Program-made: the position numbers and the translations under genes
Assembly (NCBI GenBank): GCA_039621445.1
Contig: CP154956.1
Span: 68,270,452-68,334,451, forward strand
Direction of reading: 5' to 3'
Source: Euglena gracilis
Lineage: Eukaryota; Euglenida; Euglenophyceae; Euglenales
DNA length: 64,000 nt
Notes under the pieces: model-generated
What the model saw: only the letters and a program-made list of their open reading frames with translations
What the model was told of the DNA's origin: nothing
Database searches by the model: none
Shown here: in pieces, positions 1 through 12,200 of the stretch
Layout: each line of letters starts with the position of its first letter
Numbering within the stretch: position 1 is the first letter of the stretch

Positions 1-1105
1 TATGTGTCAAGTTTTGGTGGAGGGACTTCGATAAAATTTCAGCACTTCCAGAAAATATTTCTCATTAAAAACATCAACAAAATAAACCCCCCCGCCTGTA
101 AGAAACCCCCCCTATAAGAAACCCCCATCTATAAGAAACCCTTTCGGGATTTTTGGACCGACACCCACCTATAAGAAACCCCCACCTTTAAGAAACCCTG
201 GGGAGCTTGAACCCAACCACCTACAAGAAACCCCCCATTTTTCTTCGGCGCCGAAGGAAATTTTTGACTGTTTTTGGCCACTTTTGGCCTTTTGTCGGCT
301 CAAAAAATTTTCGGACATCGAAACCCACCTATGAGAAACCCCCACCTGTAAGAAACCCCTCGGGCCATTTTTTTTTTGAAAACCCACCTGTAAGAAACGG
401 GTTTCTTACAGGTGGGGGGGTTTAATATCTGTGAGGTTTTTCAACAAAAAGAATGCAAAACTCAAACTTGCAAATTTGCACGTTTTGCAAGTTGAAAGCC
501 TCGTCAGGAACAGAATCTCATTTCCACCTGGCGCCCGGAGGAAATTTTTTTCCCAGTTGGCAGTTGGGGGGACCCCCTCCCCGGGGGGGGGGAGCTAGCT
601 AGTCCATTTTTTCCAGTGTCCAGTAAAATGTCTAGCCAGCGGACCCCCCCCCCCGGGTCTTTAAGCAATGCCCTGACCTGGACCCAAATGCAGTCTGTTT
701 CAGCTAGTTTAGGTTATTTGGTCCAAAAATGGGTCAAAATGGGCAAAAATGGGGCGGGAGCGGGCTGGCCAGGCCAAATTTGGGTCAAATATCCATTTTT
801 GCATAATTAGCCGTTTTTGGGGGGGACATTTTAGCAGTTTCCATTTTTTTTTGGATTTGGGCTCCAGCCCAGGACCCCTGGAGGAGGGTCAGCCAGCCCC
901 AACCAGTCATCTTCATTGGGGAAAAAAATTCCACCAGCTGGCCCTGCTAACAGTGCAAGATGCTCAAAAGTGAGGAAAAGGGGCATTTTTTTGCTCATTT
1001 TCCGGCGTTGCGTGCCAGAAAATGAGCAAAAAAATGCCCTTCAAAATTTTCCGCTATTTTTGGAACCGGCCAAGGAGGGGGTCCAGACCCCCCCCAACAT
1101 CTAGG
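1..1105. repeat. Repeat-rich intergenic sequence, left edge
   Basis: No coding exon is seen here. The first 420 bases are built from a degenerate unit reading roughly 'TATAAGAAACCCCCACC', which recurs about ten times and ends in an inverted copy near 395-420. The stretch 240-300 carries GGCGCCGAAGGAAATTTTTGAC followed by a 'GGCCACTTTTGGCC' stretch. This is the hairpin-plus-A/T module found inside most short elements of the window. The stretch 590-1,105 holds G/C runs and A/T blocks of the same type, including an inverted pair around 985-1,040 (ATTTTTTTGCTCATTTT and its complement). I read it as overlapping decayed short transposons. Confidence 0.5.
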
Positions 1106-1113
1106 GTCCGGAC

Positions 1114-1533
1114 CAGGGTTCGATATAAGGACAGGTGGGGGGGGGGGGGGTCCGGACCCCCCCCCGCGGGCCAGGAGGGGGGGGGGCGGGGGGGGGCCAC
1201 CCCTCCCCACCAAACAGGTGCGCGGTCAGGGTGGCCGAATTCGCGCCGGGCCGAAAATTTTTGACCCCCCAAAACGGCCAAAAGCGCCATTTTGGGCACT
1301 TTTTGGGCAAAAATGTGCCAAAAATGCAAAAAAATTTCGGCGCGAAGCGCCGGAGGAAAAAATTGACCCTTTTTGGGGGGGTCAATTTTTGCCCCCGAGG
1401 GTCGGTCCGGACCCCCCTTGCAGGTGGGGGGGGGGGTGGTCCGGACCCCCCCCCCTGCGGGCCAGGAGGGGGGGGGTGGGGGGGACACCCCCCCCCACCT
1501 AAACCATGTACGCCCTCCTTATATCGAACCCTG
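1114..1533. mobile_element. hAT-like MITE, family 1, copy 1
   Basis: The 420-bp element starts CAGGGTTCGATATAAGG and ends with the inverted complement CCTTATATCGAACCCTG. It is flanked by an exact 8-bp target duplication GTCCGGAC at 1,106-1,113 and 1,534-1,541. CAGGG ends with 8-bp duplications are the hallmark of hAT-type transposition. It carries no transposase. Inside are G/C runs, a GCCAAAAATGCC-type A/T stretch, and a GGCGCGAAGCGCC hairpin at about 1,339-1,353. Two further copies with their own duplications lie at 39,758 and 46,277. Confidence 0.85.
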
Positions 1534-1784
1534 GTCCGGACCCCCTCACCTTACCTCCCAGGGTAAGACCCTCTTACTACGGACCTCAAAACCGAAAAGT
1601 TTCCCATCTATCCCTGGGGCTTGGGCACTTTTGCACAACCTGTCCAGGAAAGAAGTTTGAAAGGTCAAAAGTCAAAGAGTACACCAGAGGGGGAGGAATA
1701 ATTGGCAGCCCCACACTAATGGTCCAGGTTAGTTTCAGGTTGAATGATATGTCAATGGCAGAATTCAAAACCCGCCCTTTTCCA

Positions 1785-2529
1785 TTACACATACCTCTGA
1801 AACAATTTATTTGAATAAATTCTAAATTATTGAATGAGCAATTTTTTCCCAAGAACCAACCAGACCTGCTCTGCCTTCTCCTTCTTGGTGATCTCATCCA
1901 CAACGATGTAAAATGAAACCAGATCGCCCTCCCTTGGAAGCTGCTTCACCTTTTTATCATCCACCCACACATCGCTCTTGTGGTACGGCACAAATTCTGA
2001 AGATTCTGGGTAATCTGTAAAATGAATGAAACAATCCTTCTCAATTCAGAGTGGTGCATCACCACGGCATGGATAATTTTACTTTAAAATAAAGAAGATA
2101 TTCTGCAAAAAAAAACCTTTTCTTCGAGAGAAAAAAAAGGCAAGTGAGCACAGGCATTCATTAAATTTGCCAGCCCACATGGATGAATCTGCCGCAAATG
2201 GTCTGGGATCTTTCTTCGTAATTATCTAGCTTTCAGTGAAATCCCTGGAAAAAAGATGGGGGGGGGTTCCGCCCCTCCAACGAAAAGCTGCTGGAAACAA
2301 AAACACAGAGACCTTTCAGGTTTTCACCCCTGTTTACAACCTTTACAACCAGAACACTGACCTCTATCATCGACCTTGGATGGAGTCAAATTCAGCATTG
2401 ACTTTTTCTTTTCAGAATGGTGGCACTCGACACAAAGTCGTTCACAAGTTGAAAATTCAGCATATTAACTCAATCGCTTGAATAAATGAGGGGGCAAATA
2501 AATGAGTGAGTGAGTGAGTGAATGCGCGT

Positions 2530-2604
<75 letters not shown>

Positions 2605-3235
2605 GGGGGGGGGGGGGGTGGGTGGGGGGGGGGGGGGGTGGGGGTGGGGGGGTGGGTGTGGGTGTGGGCTTTTGGGGCACAGATTCTATCAAAAGGTTGA
2701 TGCGGGCGGACTGGGCATCTGTGCCTTGAACCAAAAGCGCCAGAAGGAAAAGATCCATCAATGCAGGAGGGAGAATTGCACGAACCACCCACCCTGAGGT
2801 AATTCGTCATACATCATTTTTCTGGAGGATTCTGCGAAGCAAACAGAGATAACAACCCCAGCCCTTCGTCTGACCAATGCCCTCCCCGTGGCTTCCAGGT
2901 TCGGCCTGGGAACCAGCCTTCATCTTCCTCTGTCTTCTGCCATAAAAATTTTTTCACATCAACAACTCCATCCCCATTGCTGCAAATGGGACTTGCTTGC
3001 CCTGCATACCCAGCAGTTGGATTGAGCCGCCTTGCCAGCTGACTGAAACCACACGGCCTTTGCACAACGCGGTAGCTTCCGGAAGTGCCACGTTTGGTTC
3101 CCCGTTGCCAAATGGTGTTGTGCCTGGTCGCATTGTGCTCCGCGTTGCAGCCACCACCCGAAAAGGTAATGGGCGTGAGCCATCAGCACAGGTTTGCCAG
3201 CCATTGGCAGATGCAATGCTGGATAACGGACAGGC
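1785..3235 (-). CDS. Gene A exons 10-13: cold-shock-like nucleic-acid-binding C-terminus
   Basis: Exon 10 (3,235-2,964) follows GTTGTCTTCAG and contains ATALCKGRVVSVSWQGG and GKQVPFAAMG, a possible cold-shock or OB-fold first half. Exon 11 (2,936-2,857) ends with GEGIGQTKGWG at G|GTTGTT. Exon 12 (2,014-1,866) follows CATTTTACAG and contains YHKSDVWVDD, LPREGDLVSF and DEITKKEKAEQ. These fit the cold-shock pattern 'GWGFI..VHxSDx...LxxGDxVSFxV'. Exon 13 (1,796-1,785) adds RYV and a TAA stop after TTGTTTCAG. All phases agree. The aromatic RNP1 motif is only partly kept, so nucleic-acid binding is inferred. A second open minus frame over exon 10 makes that exon's frame less certain. Confidence 0.5.
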
Positions 3236-6200
3236 CTGAAGACAACAACAAAAAACTGTTCCACCAACAAAAAAAATTGAAAACATCATTTCAACAAATT
3301 TCAAGCTTGCATTACGTCCCTTCCTCTGTTAGAAACGCCGAGTCAGCGACAATATGCTCCAGATCACGTTTTTTGAAGGTGATGGTGGGGGTGCATTCCA
3401 GGAAACCCAAGTGGGATGGCAGAAAAAGCCGAAAGAGAACCCACAGAAACCCTTTTCTGGACAATTTCTTTCGAAAAGCCGTCATCCTTTTTTCCTGGTT
3501 CTGGGAGGGGTCAGCACCCACTCACCAACCCGTGGCGCCAGCCTCTGGGCTAGGGGATGGGTTGGATTTTTTCCAGGCACCTGTGATCTGGGTTGGCTTT
3601 GCCGGCTATCATTTTGCCTTCAGCCCTCAAAATTGACCAAAATGACTTGGTCATATTTAGACCATAAAATTGATTTTCCAAAAAGAAATGTCAACTCAGG
3701 AAATCAAAAGAAACACAGAATGACACTCACAAATTATGACACACCAGGGTTTTCTTAAGGACCTGGGGGGGTCCCACAGGCCAGCTGGACCCCCCCACCT
3801 CCCGCGGGGAGCTGGAGGGAGGGTCGGGTCCGGGGGGGGGGGGGTGTTAGCCAGCTGGCGGCTGTACCCGGCTGGACCCCAAGCAGGCAAGAAAGACAAA
3901 AGTCAGCTGGGGTGTCATTTTCAGCAAAAAAAAATTGAACGTGGGGCACCCCCAAAACCATCCAAAACTGCTATTTTTGGGCCATTTTTGACCCCATTCC
4001 AAAATTTTCGGCTCTTTGCGCTGGCCCAAACTATATTTCAGCGGACCCCCAGGAGATCTGCAGCCCAGCTGGGAGCTGCTGGCTGGGAAAAAAAAAGGTG
4101 CAAGCTGGCTGAACTCCCCCTGAAGGGTCACCTCCAGCTTAAGCAACCCCCGTTGTATTTGGGAACAAGGTCGTTTTCAAAACAAGTCCTTGGCCTTATT
4201 GATACCAGAGGTTTTCTTGAGGACCCTGGGGGTCCTGAGGGCTGGCTGGAAAAAAGGTGTTCGACCCCCCACGGGGTAGGGGTAGGGCCAGATGTCGAAC
4301 CCTGGGGGTGTGGAGCCAGTCCAGCAGGGGGGGATGGGGGACCCCCCCCCCCCGGTGACCAGTCCAGCAGGGGGGGGGAAGGGGGGACACCCCCCGGGTG
4401 ACCTATTTTTGGCCCAGTGCGAAAGGCCATGCCAAAAAAAAATTGCCACCCCCCAAAAAAGCCCAAAAAAGCCAAAAATGCCATTTTGGGTCCGGCGCAA
4501 AGCGCTGAAAGGAAATTTTTTGACCATTTGGGGGGTCCCGGGAACCCCCCCCCCCCGGGTCGGGCAGGAACCCTGGCAGGGGGGGGGGGGGTCCGGACCC
4601 CCCCCCCCCCAGTCCAGGAGGGGGGGACACCCTCCACCTAAACCCCCTGGGCTGACCAATCAAACCTTGACTTATAACCCCTCCCCTGGGGAAGGAAAAT
4701 GAAAACCGCCGGGGACGATTCTTTCGGCCGCAAAACAACTGATTTTTTGGCTTTTCTAAAAAAAAGACCGACACTCATCAAAAATGCCATTCTTGAACAA
4801 ATTTGCCGAAATTGCCAATTTCGGGGGTTTCAGGGACATTTTGGGGTTGGATTTTCACCAACAATTCCTTGACTTATAAACCTCCAACTTACAAACAACC
4901 CCTTCGGCTGACCAACCAAACCAAATCCTATAAACCACGTGGGGTTTCTAAAGTGGGTGTTTGCACCCTCCTTCGAACCCTGGGTAGGAGTGGACCTGGA
5001 AACCCCCCCCCCCAAAAGTGCCCGAAAGAGCCCTGATCCAGCTGGGTTGGCTCTTTAGCCAGAACTTGGAGGTGAAAACCCAAAACACCCAAAAATGTCA
5101 TTTTTGGCCATTTTTGACCCCAATTTTTTCCTCCAAAAATTTCAGCACTTTGAAAATTGTTTGGTCCCAAATTTGCTGGGCTGACCCAATCTTTTTTCAG
5201 CGAACCCCTTGGGGGGGGGGGTCCACAACCCAGCTGGGAGGTGCTGGCTGGAAAAAAAAATGCTGGTTGGCTGGACCCCCCCCTGGGTCCCCTCCGGCTT
5301 AAGAAAACCCCTGACAGATACGTGTGAAAATCAACGGAATATAAACATGTCTCAGTTTCAAGCTGAATGTTATGAGCTCATTTTGCAACAGTGCAAAATT
5401 TTTGTTTTCCATAATCCAAAAATCAGTGCTGTTTTTGCTATTGTCTTTGAGAATAGAGTGTGGTTCTCCTTTCTGGTTTCTTTTTGCTCAGTCGGCCCAG
5501 GGGAAATGGGTCACCAAGACATCTGCAAACCTGCTCCGGTGCTGGCGGGTGAACAATGGGTCGTTTCAATGTCCCATACAATTCAAAACAGCTCAGGATG
5601 AGTGCGTTTGTGTTGTTGCTGTTTCCATTCGGAGCGATGACCACTGAAAGAAAGACAATCACAACTTTGGAGACACACATTTGCTTAAATTTTTTGGGCA
5701 AAATATGAAGCAGAATTACAAGGGATTCCTTCAACAGCTGGAAAAGGTGCTGGCCACCCGCCCCTGGGGGTGGGGGGTCTGGGGGGGGGGTCAGGCCAGG
5801 CTGGACCTGGCAAATTCCTGAACAATGGTAAAAAAAAACAACTGCAAATCCATCTGGATTGGAATATTTCAACTAAAATTGGGAAGTGCCCCAAAAGGTC
5901 GTCAATGTCATTTTTTTTTAGCTTTTTTAACCTCTTTTTGTGTGGGCTGGTTGGGGGGAGGAAGAAGAAAAAAACAAAAGAACCCTGCAAGATTTCTGGT
6001 AGGCTGTCAACCCAAACACTCAACAAAAAAAACGAAATTAGGCTGGCCTAATTTCGTTTGGATGCAAGCATTTTGTACCTTTGTGACCCCTTTTCCAAAA
6101 AAAACATTTTTGTTCCAATGAACAATAATAAAACAGACCCTGCTCAAAATGTCCAGATACCAAAATTGAAGCCCTTAAAACACCCTGTCTAACGGTATTT

Positions 6201-9200
6201 TGATTTCCCCGCAACTCCCTGCCTGGCAGGAGATGTGGACAATTGACATTTTATTCACTGCACTTCATGCCTCTTACGGCGCGCACCTGTTTTATGGCCT
6301 GGATCCCACAGACAGCCTTTCGGAAAGAGAGCATGAAAAGGCACATTCTACCCGCGGTGGGTGTCGGCGGAAACCAGCCGTCACCGCCACGGAGACGCAA
6401 AAAAACCACTTATGAAGTGCTGGATTTCAACCTGCACACCATGAGGGAGATGTCTCAACGTCGACTGATGCCCTTTGAATGCCTGTTTTTCGGCCATTTT
6501 CGGGCCCCAAACGAAATACAGGAAAACGCCCAGAGACTTTGAAGTTGAAGCCCTTAAGCCCAATCTAACCATATTTTGATTTCTCCGCAACTTCCGGCCT
6601 GGCCCGAGATGTGGCCGATTCACACCCCAGCACAGCACCACAGGCTTCCTGTGCCGTTTTCGACTATTTTTGGGTCAAAAAATCAATTTTCCAAAAACTT
6701 TTCCAAAATGGTGGGATCAAAGGAACTGAAATAAAGCTCGAAGAACGCTCCAAATGCCCGTTTGGTCACTTTTTTGAACACCCCTCCTGGCCCAAGAAAC
6801 GGCCATTTTTCAGCCAGTTTTATTTTTCGGCCTGTTTTGGACCGTTTTTGGGAACAAAAAACCGCGAAATGCCAAATATCTCGAAAATGGAGCGAACTCA
6901 CGTGACCCAAATTGATGCCCTTAAAATGGCACAACCCCCTCAAAGTTTTTGTTTTTAGCCCAAACAAAAAAATGTTTTTTTACCCCCACACCCTTTCTCA
7001 AAAAAGAATTACTCTTTTAACACCCACCTCCCACAACCCCCCGCAAAAAAATAAATTGGGTTTTATCCCCACACCAAAAAAATGCTCTTTAAGAGGTATT
7101 GCAATTTTTTTCCACCACACCTCCCAACCCCTTCCCCCATAATTTTTATCCCCACACCCCCATCAAAAAATAACTTTTTTTTTAACCAAACTCCCCCACG
7201 CCCCCCCAAACAGTTTTTGTTTCAACACCCACCCTCCCTTGCCCCCCACAAAAAGTGCAATTTTTTTCACCCACACCACCCCTCAAAAAATAAATCAGCA
7301 TTCTCTTTTTATCCCCACACCCCTCCTCAAAAAAAAAAACCTGGTTTGTACGTTAATGTGAGTTTTTTGAATGCTTGTGCTCCTATAACAGTGCAGCCAG
7401 TGAAAATGCAAAAAGACCCATCTGAAAATGTCAAGTTGAGAATGACCCCCAGACCCCCCCCCGAACCCAGCACTATGGCACTCCATCACTGCCTACAGGT
7501 CTCCTGTGCCAGCAACACACCTGGCCTTTGATATTGGATTGAGATTGGAGCATTGCAAAAATTTGCAAATACACGTCCCCCCCAATCAATAGTTGAGAAA
7601 CCACCTTTGTGCTTTTGGTGTTTTTTTTCCAATCTCCTTTTTTTGACCACAAATGACCCCGATGGAAGAAACACACTGCACAGCGAATCCAAAAATGTTT
7701 TTCCAGCCCCACGCCCACAGCCCTACACCGCCCACCGCCATCTATTGTGGGGGGTTTGTGTGGGTGGGGGGTGGGGGTGTCTGGAAACTTAAGATGTTGG
7801 ATGTCCCTGGTTGCACAGGAAAGGGATCCTGTTATTTTGGTTCTCCGAAGGCTGAGTGAATCAAAAAAAAATGCTTCCAAAAATTTCATGTGTGGGGTAC
7901 TGGGGGTGTTTGTGTGGTGTTTTTTGGGGGGGGGGGCAGGTTGTGTTTGGGAGGGGGGGCTGGGGGGTACTGTGGGGTGCTGTGGGGGTTTGACTTTACG
8001 CCATCACTCTTCCTTTGCACTTCACACTTTTTTGGGGGTTCAATTGGTAAACATGTATGCGAAGCCATTTGCTTCTGGTCCCCCCTGTGGGCGAATGGTG
8101 AACAGGTGGTTGGTGAATACCTTGGAAATAGCGGTAAAAAGTTTGGCAGCCTTCAATGGGCCATGCTGCAACCAAGCTCTTCTTGTTCAGTGCTTCATCA
8201 CCCTGTGATTTTAAAAAAAACAATGTAGGTCGCTATTTTATTTTGGAACATGCTTTCAGAGCTGGAACCAGGGATTTTTTTTTCAGACCGGGGGGGGAGG
8301 GGGGGAGGGGGTCGGCACCCACCCACCCGCCCCCTGCTGCGGTGGCCCCCCCCGGGGGAGGGGGGGTCCCGGGGGACCCACCCACTTTTGCCCCAAAATG
8401 GTCAAAAATGCTGGTAATAGCACCTTTTTCAAATTTTCGGCGCCTTTGGCACTGAAAAAGATATACCCACCAGCCCCCACCCCCCCCCTGGGGGGGAGGG
8501 GGGTCCAAGGGACCCACCCACCCTACCCCCCCTCCCCCCCGGGAGGGGTCCAAGACTAAAAAAAACCCCTGGCTGGAACATGTGTTTCTGGCCAACAGAA
8601 TGCAAATTCTGGTCAGTTGGCAGGTCATCACCAGGGTGGGAGTACTTTCGCCACTCACCCCACCCGGGGAAGGGGTAGCGCTGTCCTCACACCCCCTGGT
8701 CTGATTGGTGTCATCAACTTCAGGAGTCAGCACAATAAAATGTGCAAAACCACCAAAGTTGGTCACATTTCATCAATTTCCTTGTTGAAACCATCCAAAT
8801 TTGGTTCTGACACAGTCCAGAGGTGGGAAAAAAGCCATTATCTGGAAAAAATGCGCACAACCCTAAATGGCGTTTTTTCTTTTTTTTGCTGTTTGGTTTT
8901 CCAATGTGTCAAGAACTGTGTTTGGGCCAAGAGTCAGGGGGAGCCCAGGGGCGGGGACCGCGGCGCCGAAGGCGCCGCGGTCGCCCCTGGGCCCCCCTAA
9001 AACCTTGGCCCAAAACACTGTTCATGTTTGAAACCGTGTTTTGGGCGAAGATTTAAGACTTTTAAAGTCTCGAAATCGGCCCAAACACGGTTTCAAAAAA
9101 AGAACATGTTTTTCTGAAAACCAGGTGTTTTTTAAAAATCTTCGTTTTGGACTCTCCTCCCCCCCTGTGGTGAAGTTCACTCTTTGGAACTTCACCGTGG

Positions 9201-12200
9201 GGTCCCAAACCCCCTCCCTCCCCTCTGCCTGACCCAACGGTGAACTAGACCGGTGAAGTTCACCACACGAACATTTTTTGGTCGAAAATGGCCAAAAATG
9301 GCATTTGGCAAGTTTTGCCAATATCGCCCATTGAAATTTCACCCCCAACCCTCGGGACAATGAAGTTCACTGGTGAAGGTTCACCGGTTCACCGGCCAAG
9401 GGCACCCCCTCCCCCCCCCCCCGGTGAATGTTCACCGGTGAACTTCACCAGGGGCCCACAGCTCCCCCCTGCCTGACCTCCATGGGTCACACCTTAAACA
9501 ATGTATGTCCCGGACCACCCGCCCTCCCCCCCTTTGTACATTCCAACCTGGGGGGGGGGGAATGGGAGTTGACCCCAAACATTCTGACTCCCAAAATTGA
9601 CCCAAAATGCAATTTTGGGCATTTGGGGCAAAAAAAAGCAACCGGCCAAAGTTTTTTTTTCAAAAAAAAACAGAAAAAACAGTTCAACAGCCAGAAAATT
9701 TTGGTGCAAAGCAGCAAAAGGAATCTGTCTTTTGAAGGTGCCCCCCTCCCAGTCGGTCCATACCCTCTTGGCAGGTGGGGGGGGCACCCTGTGGTCAGGG
9801 GGGGGGGGCACTCCTCCACCAAATGCATCCTCCTTTTGTCTGCTGACTGATGTCCGAAATTCAGGTCGCCTGCACCTCTCTCCTAAAAACATGTCAGTCA
9901 CTTTGGGGGGGACTGTCAGTCCCCCCCTGGCCCCTGGGGTGGGGGTTCAAGCCCCCCCCAAAAAGCCAAAATTTTCAACAAAATGGTGTGCTCTTTCAAA
10001 ATTTGAATTTACAAGCCAAGGCGTTTTTGGTCCACACTTTTGAGTTCACACTTGCAATCGAGGGAAATTTGGGCCCATTTTTACTTTTTTTTTGGACTTT
10101 TTTGCCCGGTTTTGTTTTCAAAAAAACAACGTTTTTTGAAGAAGAAAAAAACAAAGATGAACACCAGCTATGTGGGGGGGGACTGGCTCCAGACACCCAT
10201 GGGGGTTCTGACCAGGATTGGCCCAGGCTTCTTTTTAAGGGTCCCCCCCAACCCACCCAGGGTGGCGCGGGACCCCCCCCCCCCGGGGGGGCCGGGGGGG
10301 GGGTCTGCTGACTTAAGAAGAAGCCTGGATTGGCCCCGGCACCGAAGGCGCCAGAATTGGGGGGGGACGGGGTTGGCCAACGCCGTTGAGCCATTTTTTG
10401 GCCTGGTCCCCTGGTTTGGTCTCCACTTTGAAAGGTGAAAAAACAAAACCAAAAACCAAAAGTTCTGACTGGTCGCCCTGTCCTTCTGGTGAAAATGGAA
10501 GGGGTAGGAGTACAGAGAGAAGCCAACATGTGTTTCCTGTCACTTTTGGGGGGGGACACCAGTCCCCATAGTTGGCTTTTTTTGCCTTTTTAAAGAGAAA
10601 CAAAACAACGTGTTTTTCTTTGAAAAAAAACACCAAGAAAAACCCCCAAAAAAACAAAAGGGAAATTTCATTGAAAAACTCGTTCCCAAACCATACTTCG
10701 AATCCCACTAAGTTCAAAAGTTGCCAAAAAATGGTCCAAAAAAATCCAAAAAATGAAAAAAAACTACGTTTTTATGACTTTTTTCATTTTTTTGGTGGAA
10801 GGATTTTTTGGCAGAAATTACCCAAAAGTTGCCAAAAATGATTGAAAATATGCCTTCAAAATTTTTTCCGTGCAAAAACCCCGTTGGCATTTTTTTTTTT
10901 TTTTTTTTTGCTTTTTTTAAAAGAAACATTGTCAAAATTAAAAAACAAAAACAAAAAAGCAGCCTCCAAAAAAGCAGGCTGCCAACTATGCCAGTCCCCC
11001 CAGGTGGGGGTTCGGGCACAAAAGCCAAAGATTTTTGCTGACCTCCTTGGGGGAGGGTTTGGACCCCCCCCCCCAACAAGAAATCTGGTATCCAAATAAA
11101 ACTGCTTTCTTTGGAAAGAAAAACCTCAGACTGATTGATCTTGCCCTTCACTGAACGATGATTTTTCATCGCACGGAACAGAAACCTTGTGCTCCTGCAA
11201 CACAACCCACTGTTGTGCATCGTTCGAAGCCTGCAATTGCCAATCACGAAGGTAATAGCCATCAAAGCCTGCACGATGAGCCTGCATTGGGAAGAGAAAT
11301 TGCATTTGGTGCCTGGGGGCAAGGCAGTTCAGTTCAGTTCATTTTTGGACCCCACCCCCCTTGTCCAGTTTGTGTGGGACCCCCCCTGGTGCCTGACTGG
11401 ACTGGTAGAGTCGCCAAAAATGCCCCCACAAATGGCTGAAAATAGCCCAAAATATCCTCACTTTTCAAAAAAAAATTGGCGCTCTGTGCAGATTTTTTTC
11501 ACCCTCTGTCCGTTTAAATTCGCCTGAGGCTACAGGGTGGTCCCGGCCCGGGGGGGATTGAGTGACGACCAAGTCCCTGAACATCCCACGGGGGAGGGGG
11601 GGAGGGAGGGATAGGGCCACCTGAATTTTTTCTAATTAAAAAACTTGGGGGTGGTTTGGAACTTCTTTCCCCTTCTTTCACTCCTTGAATGACCTTTAAG
11701 TTTTCCCGTTCCCTCCGCGTCCCCCTTGCGTCCCCCCCCTCCCTTCCCCTCCCCCCCCCCCCCGCGTCTCGGATTTTAGCCAGGTACATTTTTTGTCGAC
11801 CATTTGAAAATGCACACAAATTTGATTGACGTCAAAGGAAACATGTGGGGGCAGTTGGGCCGCAATTCCCCTCCCGCATGCCCCCCCCCCAGGCCCAAAG
11901 TTAGGCCCAAGTTCTGGCCCAGCTTTGGTCCCGAATCAGGCCAAAATTTAGCCCAACTTCTTACCCTAACCCTACTCCTTCAACAACCCAAAATTCCTGA
12001 CTTAGAAAAAATTCAGGTGGCGGTCGGATAAAAAAAATGTGCCGAAATAGGCCAGACCACCAGGGGGGGGGGGCGCCAGAGGAAATGATGCCCCACTCAA
12101 TGCTGAACAATTTGCCTCATCCTGGCAACGTCAAAAAAAACATCCGGCCGGCTGGAAAACTGATGAAAAAGGTGTTAGCTGGAACCCTCCCCCCCAGAGG

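Noticed and set aside
1022-1566. Long open frames of Pro, Gly and Arg across MITEs
   Set aside because: They come from G and C runs inside non-coding elements and recur in every copy, in several frames on both strands.
2522-2800. Several overlapping open frames made of Cys-Val, Thr-His or Gly repeats
   Set aside because: They are translations of a TG microsatellite and a G run.
2997-3239. Plus-strand frame opposite gene A exon 10
   Set aside because: The minus-strand exon joins its neighbours in phase on both sides; the plus frame does not join anything.
6243-6542. Plus-strand frame of 99 codons in a gene A intron
   Set aside because: No recognised motif, no splice signals, and the 3' part runs into a repeat.
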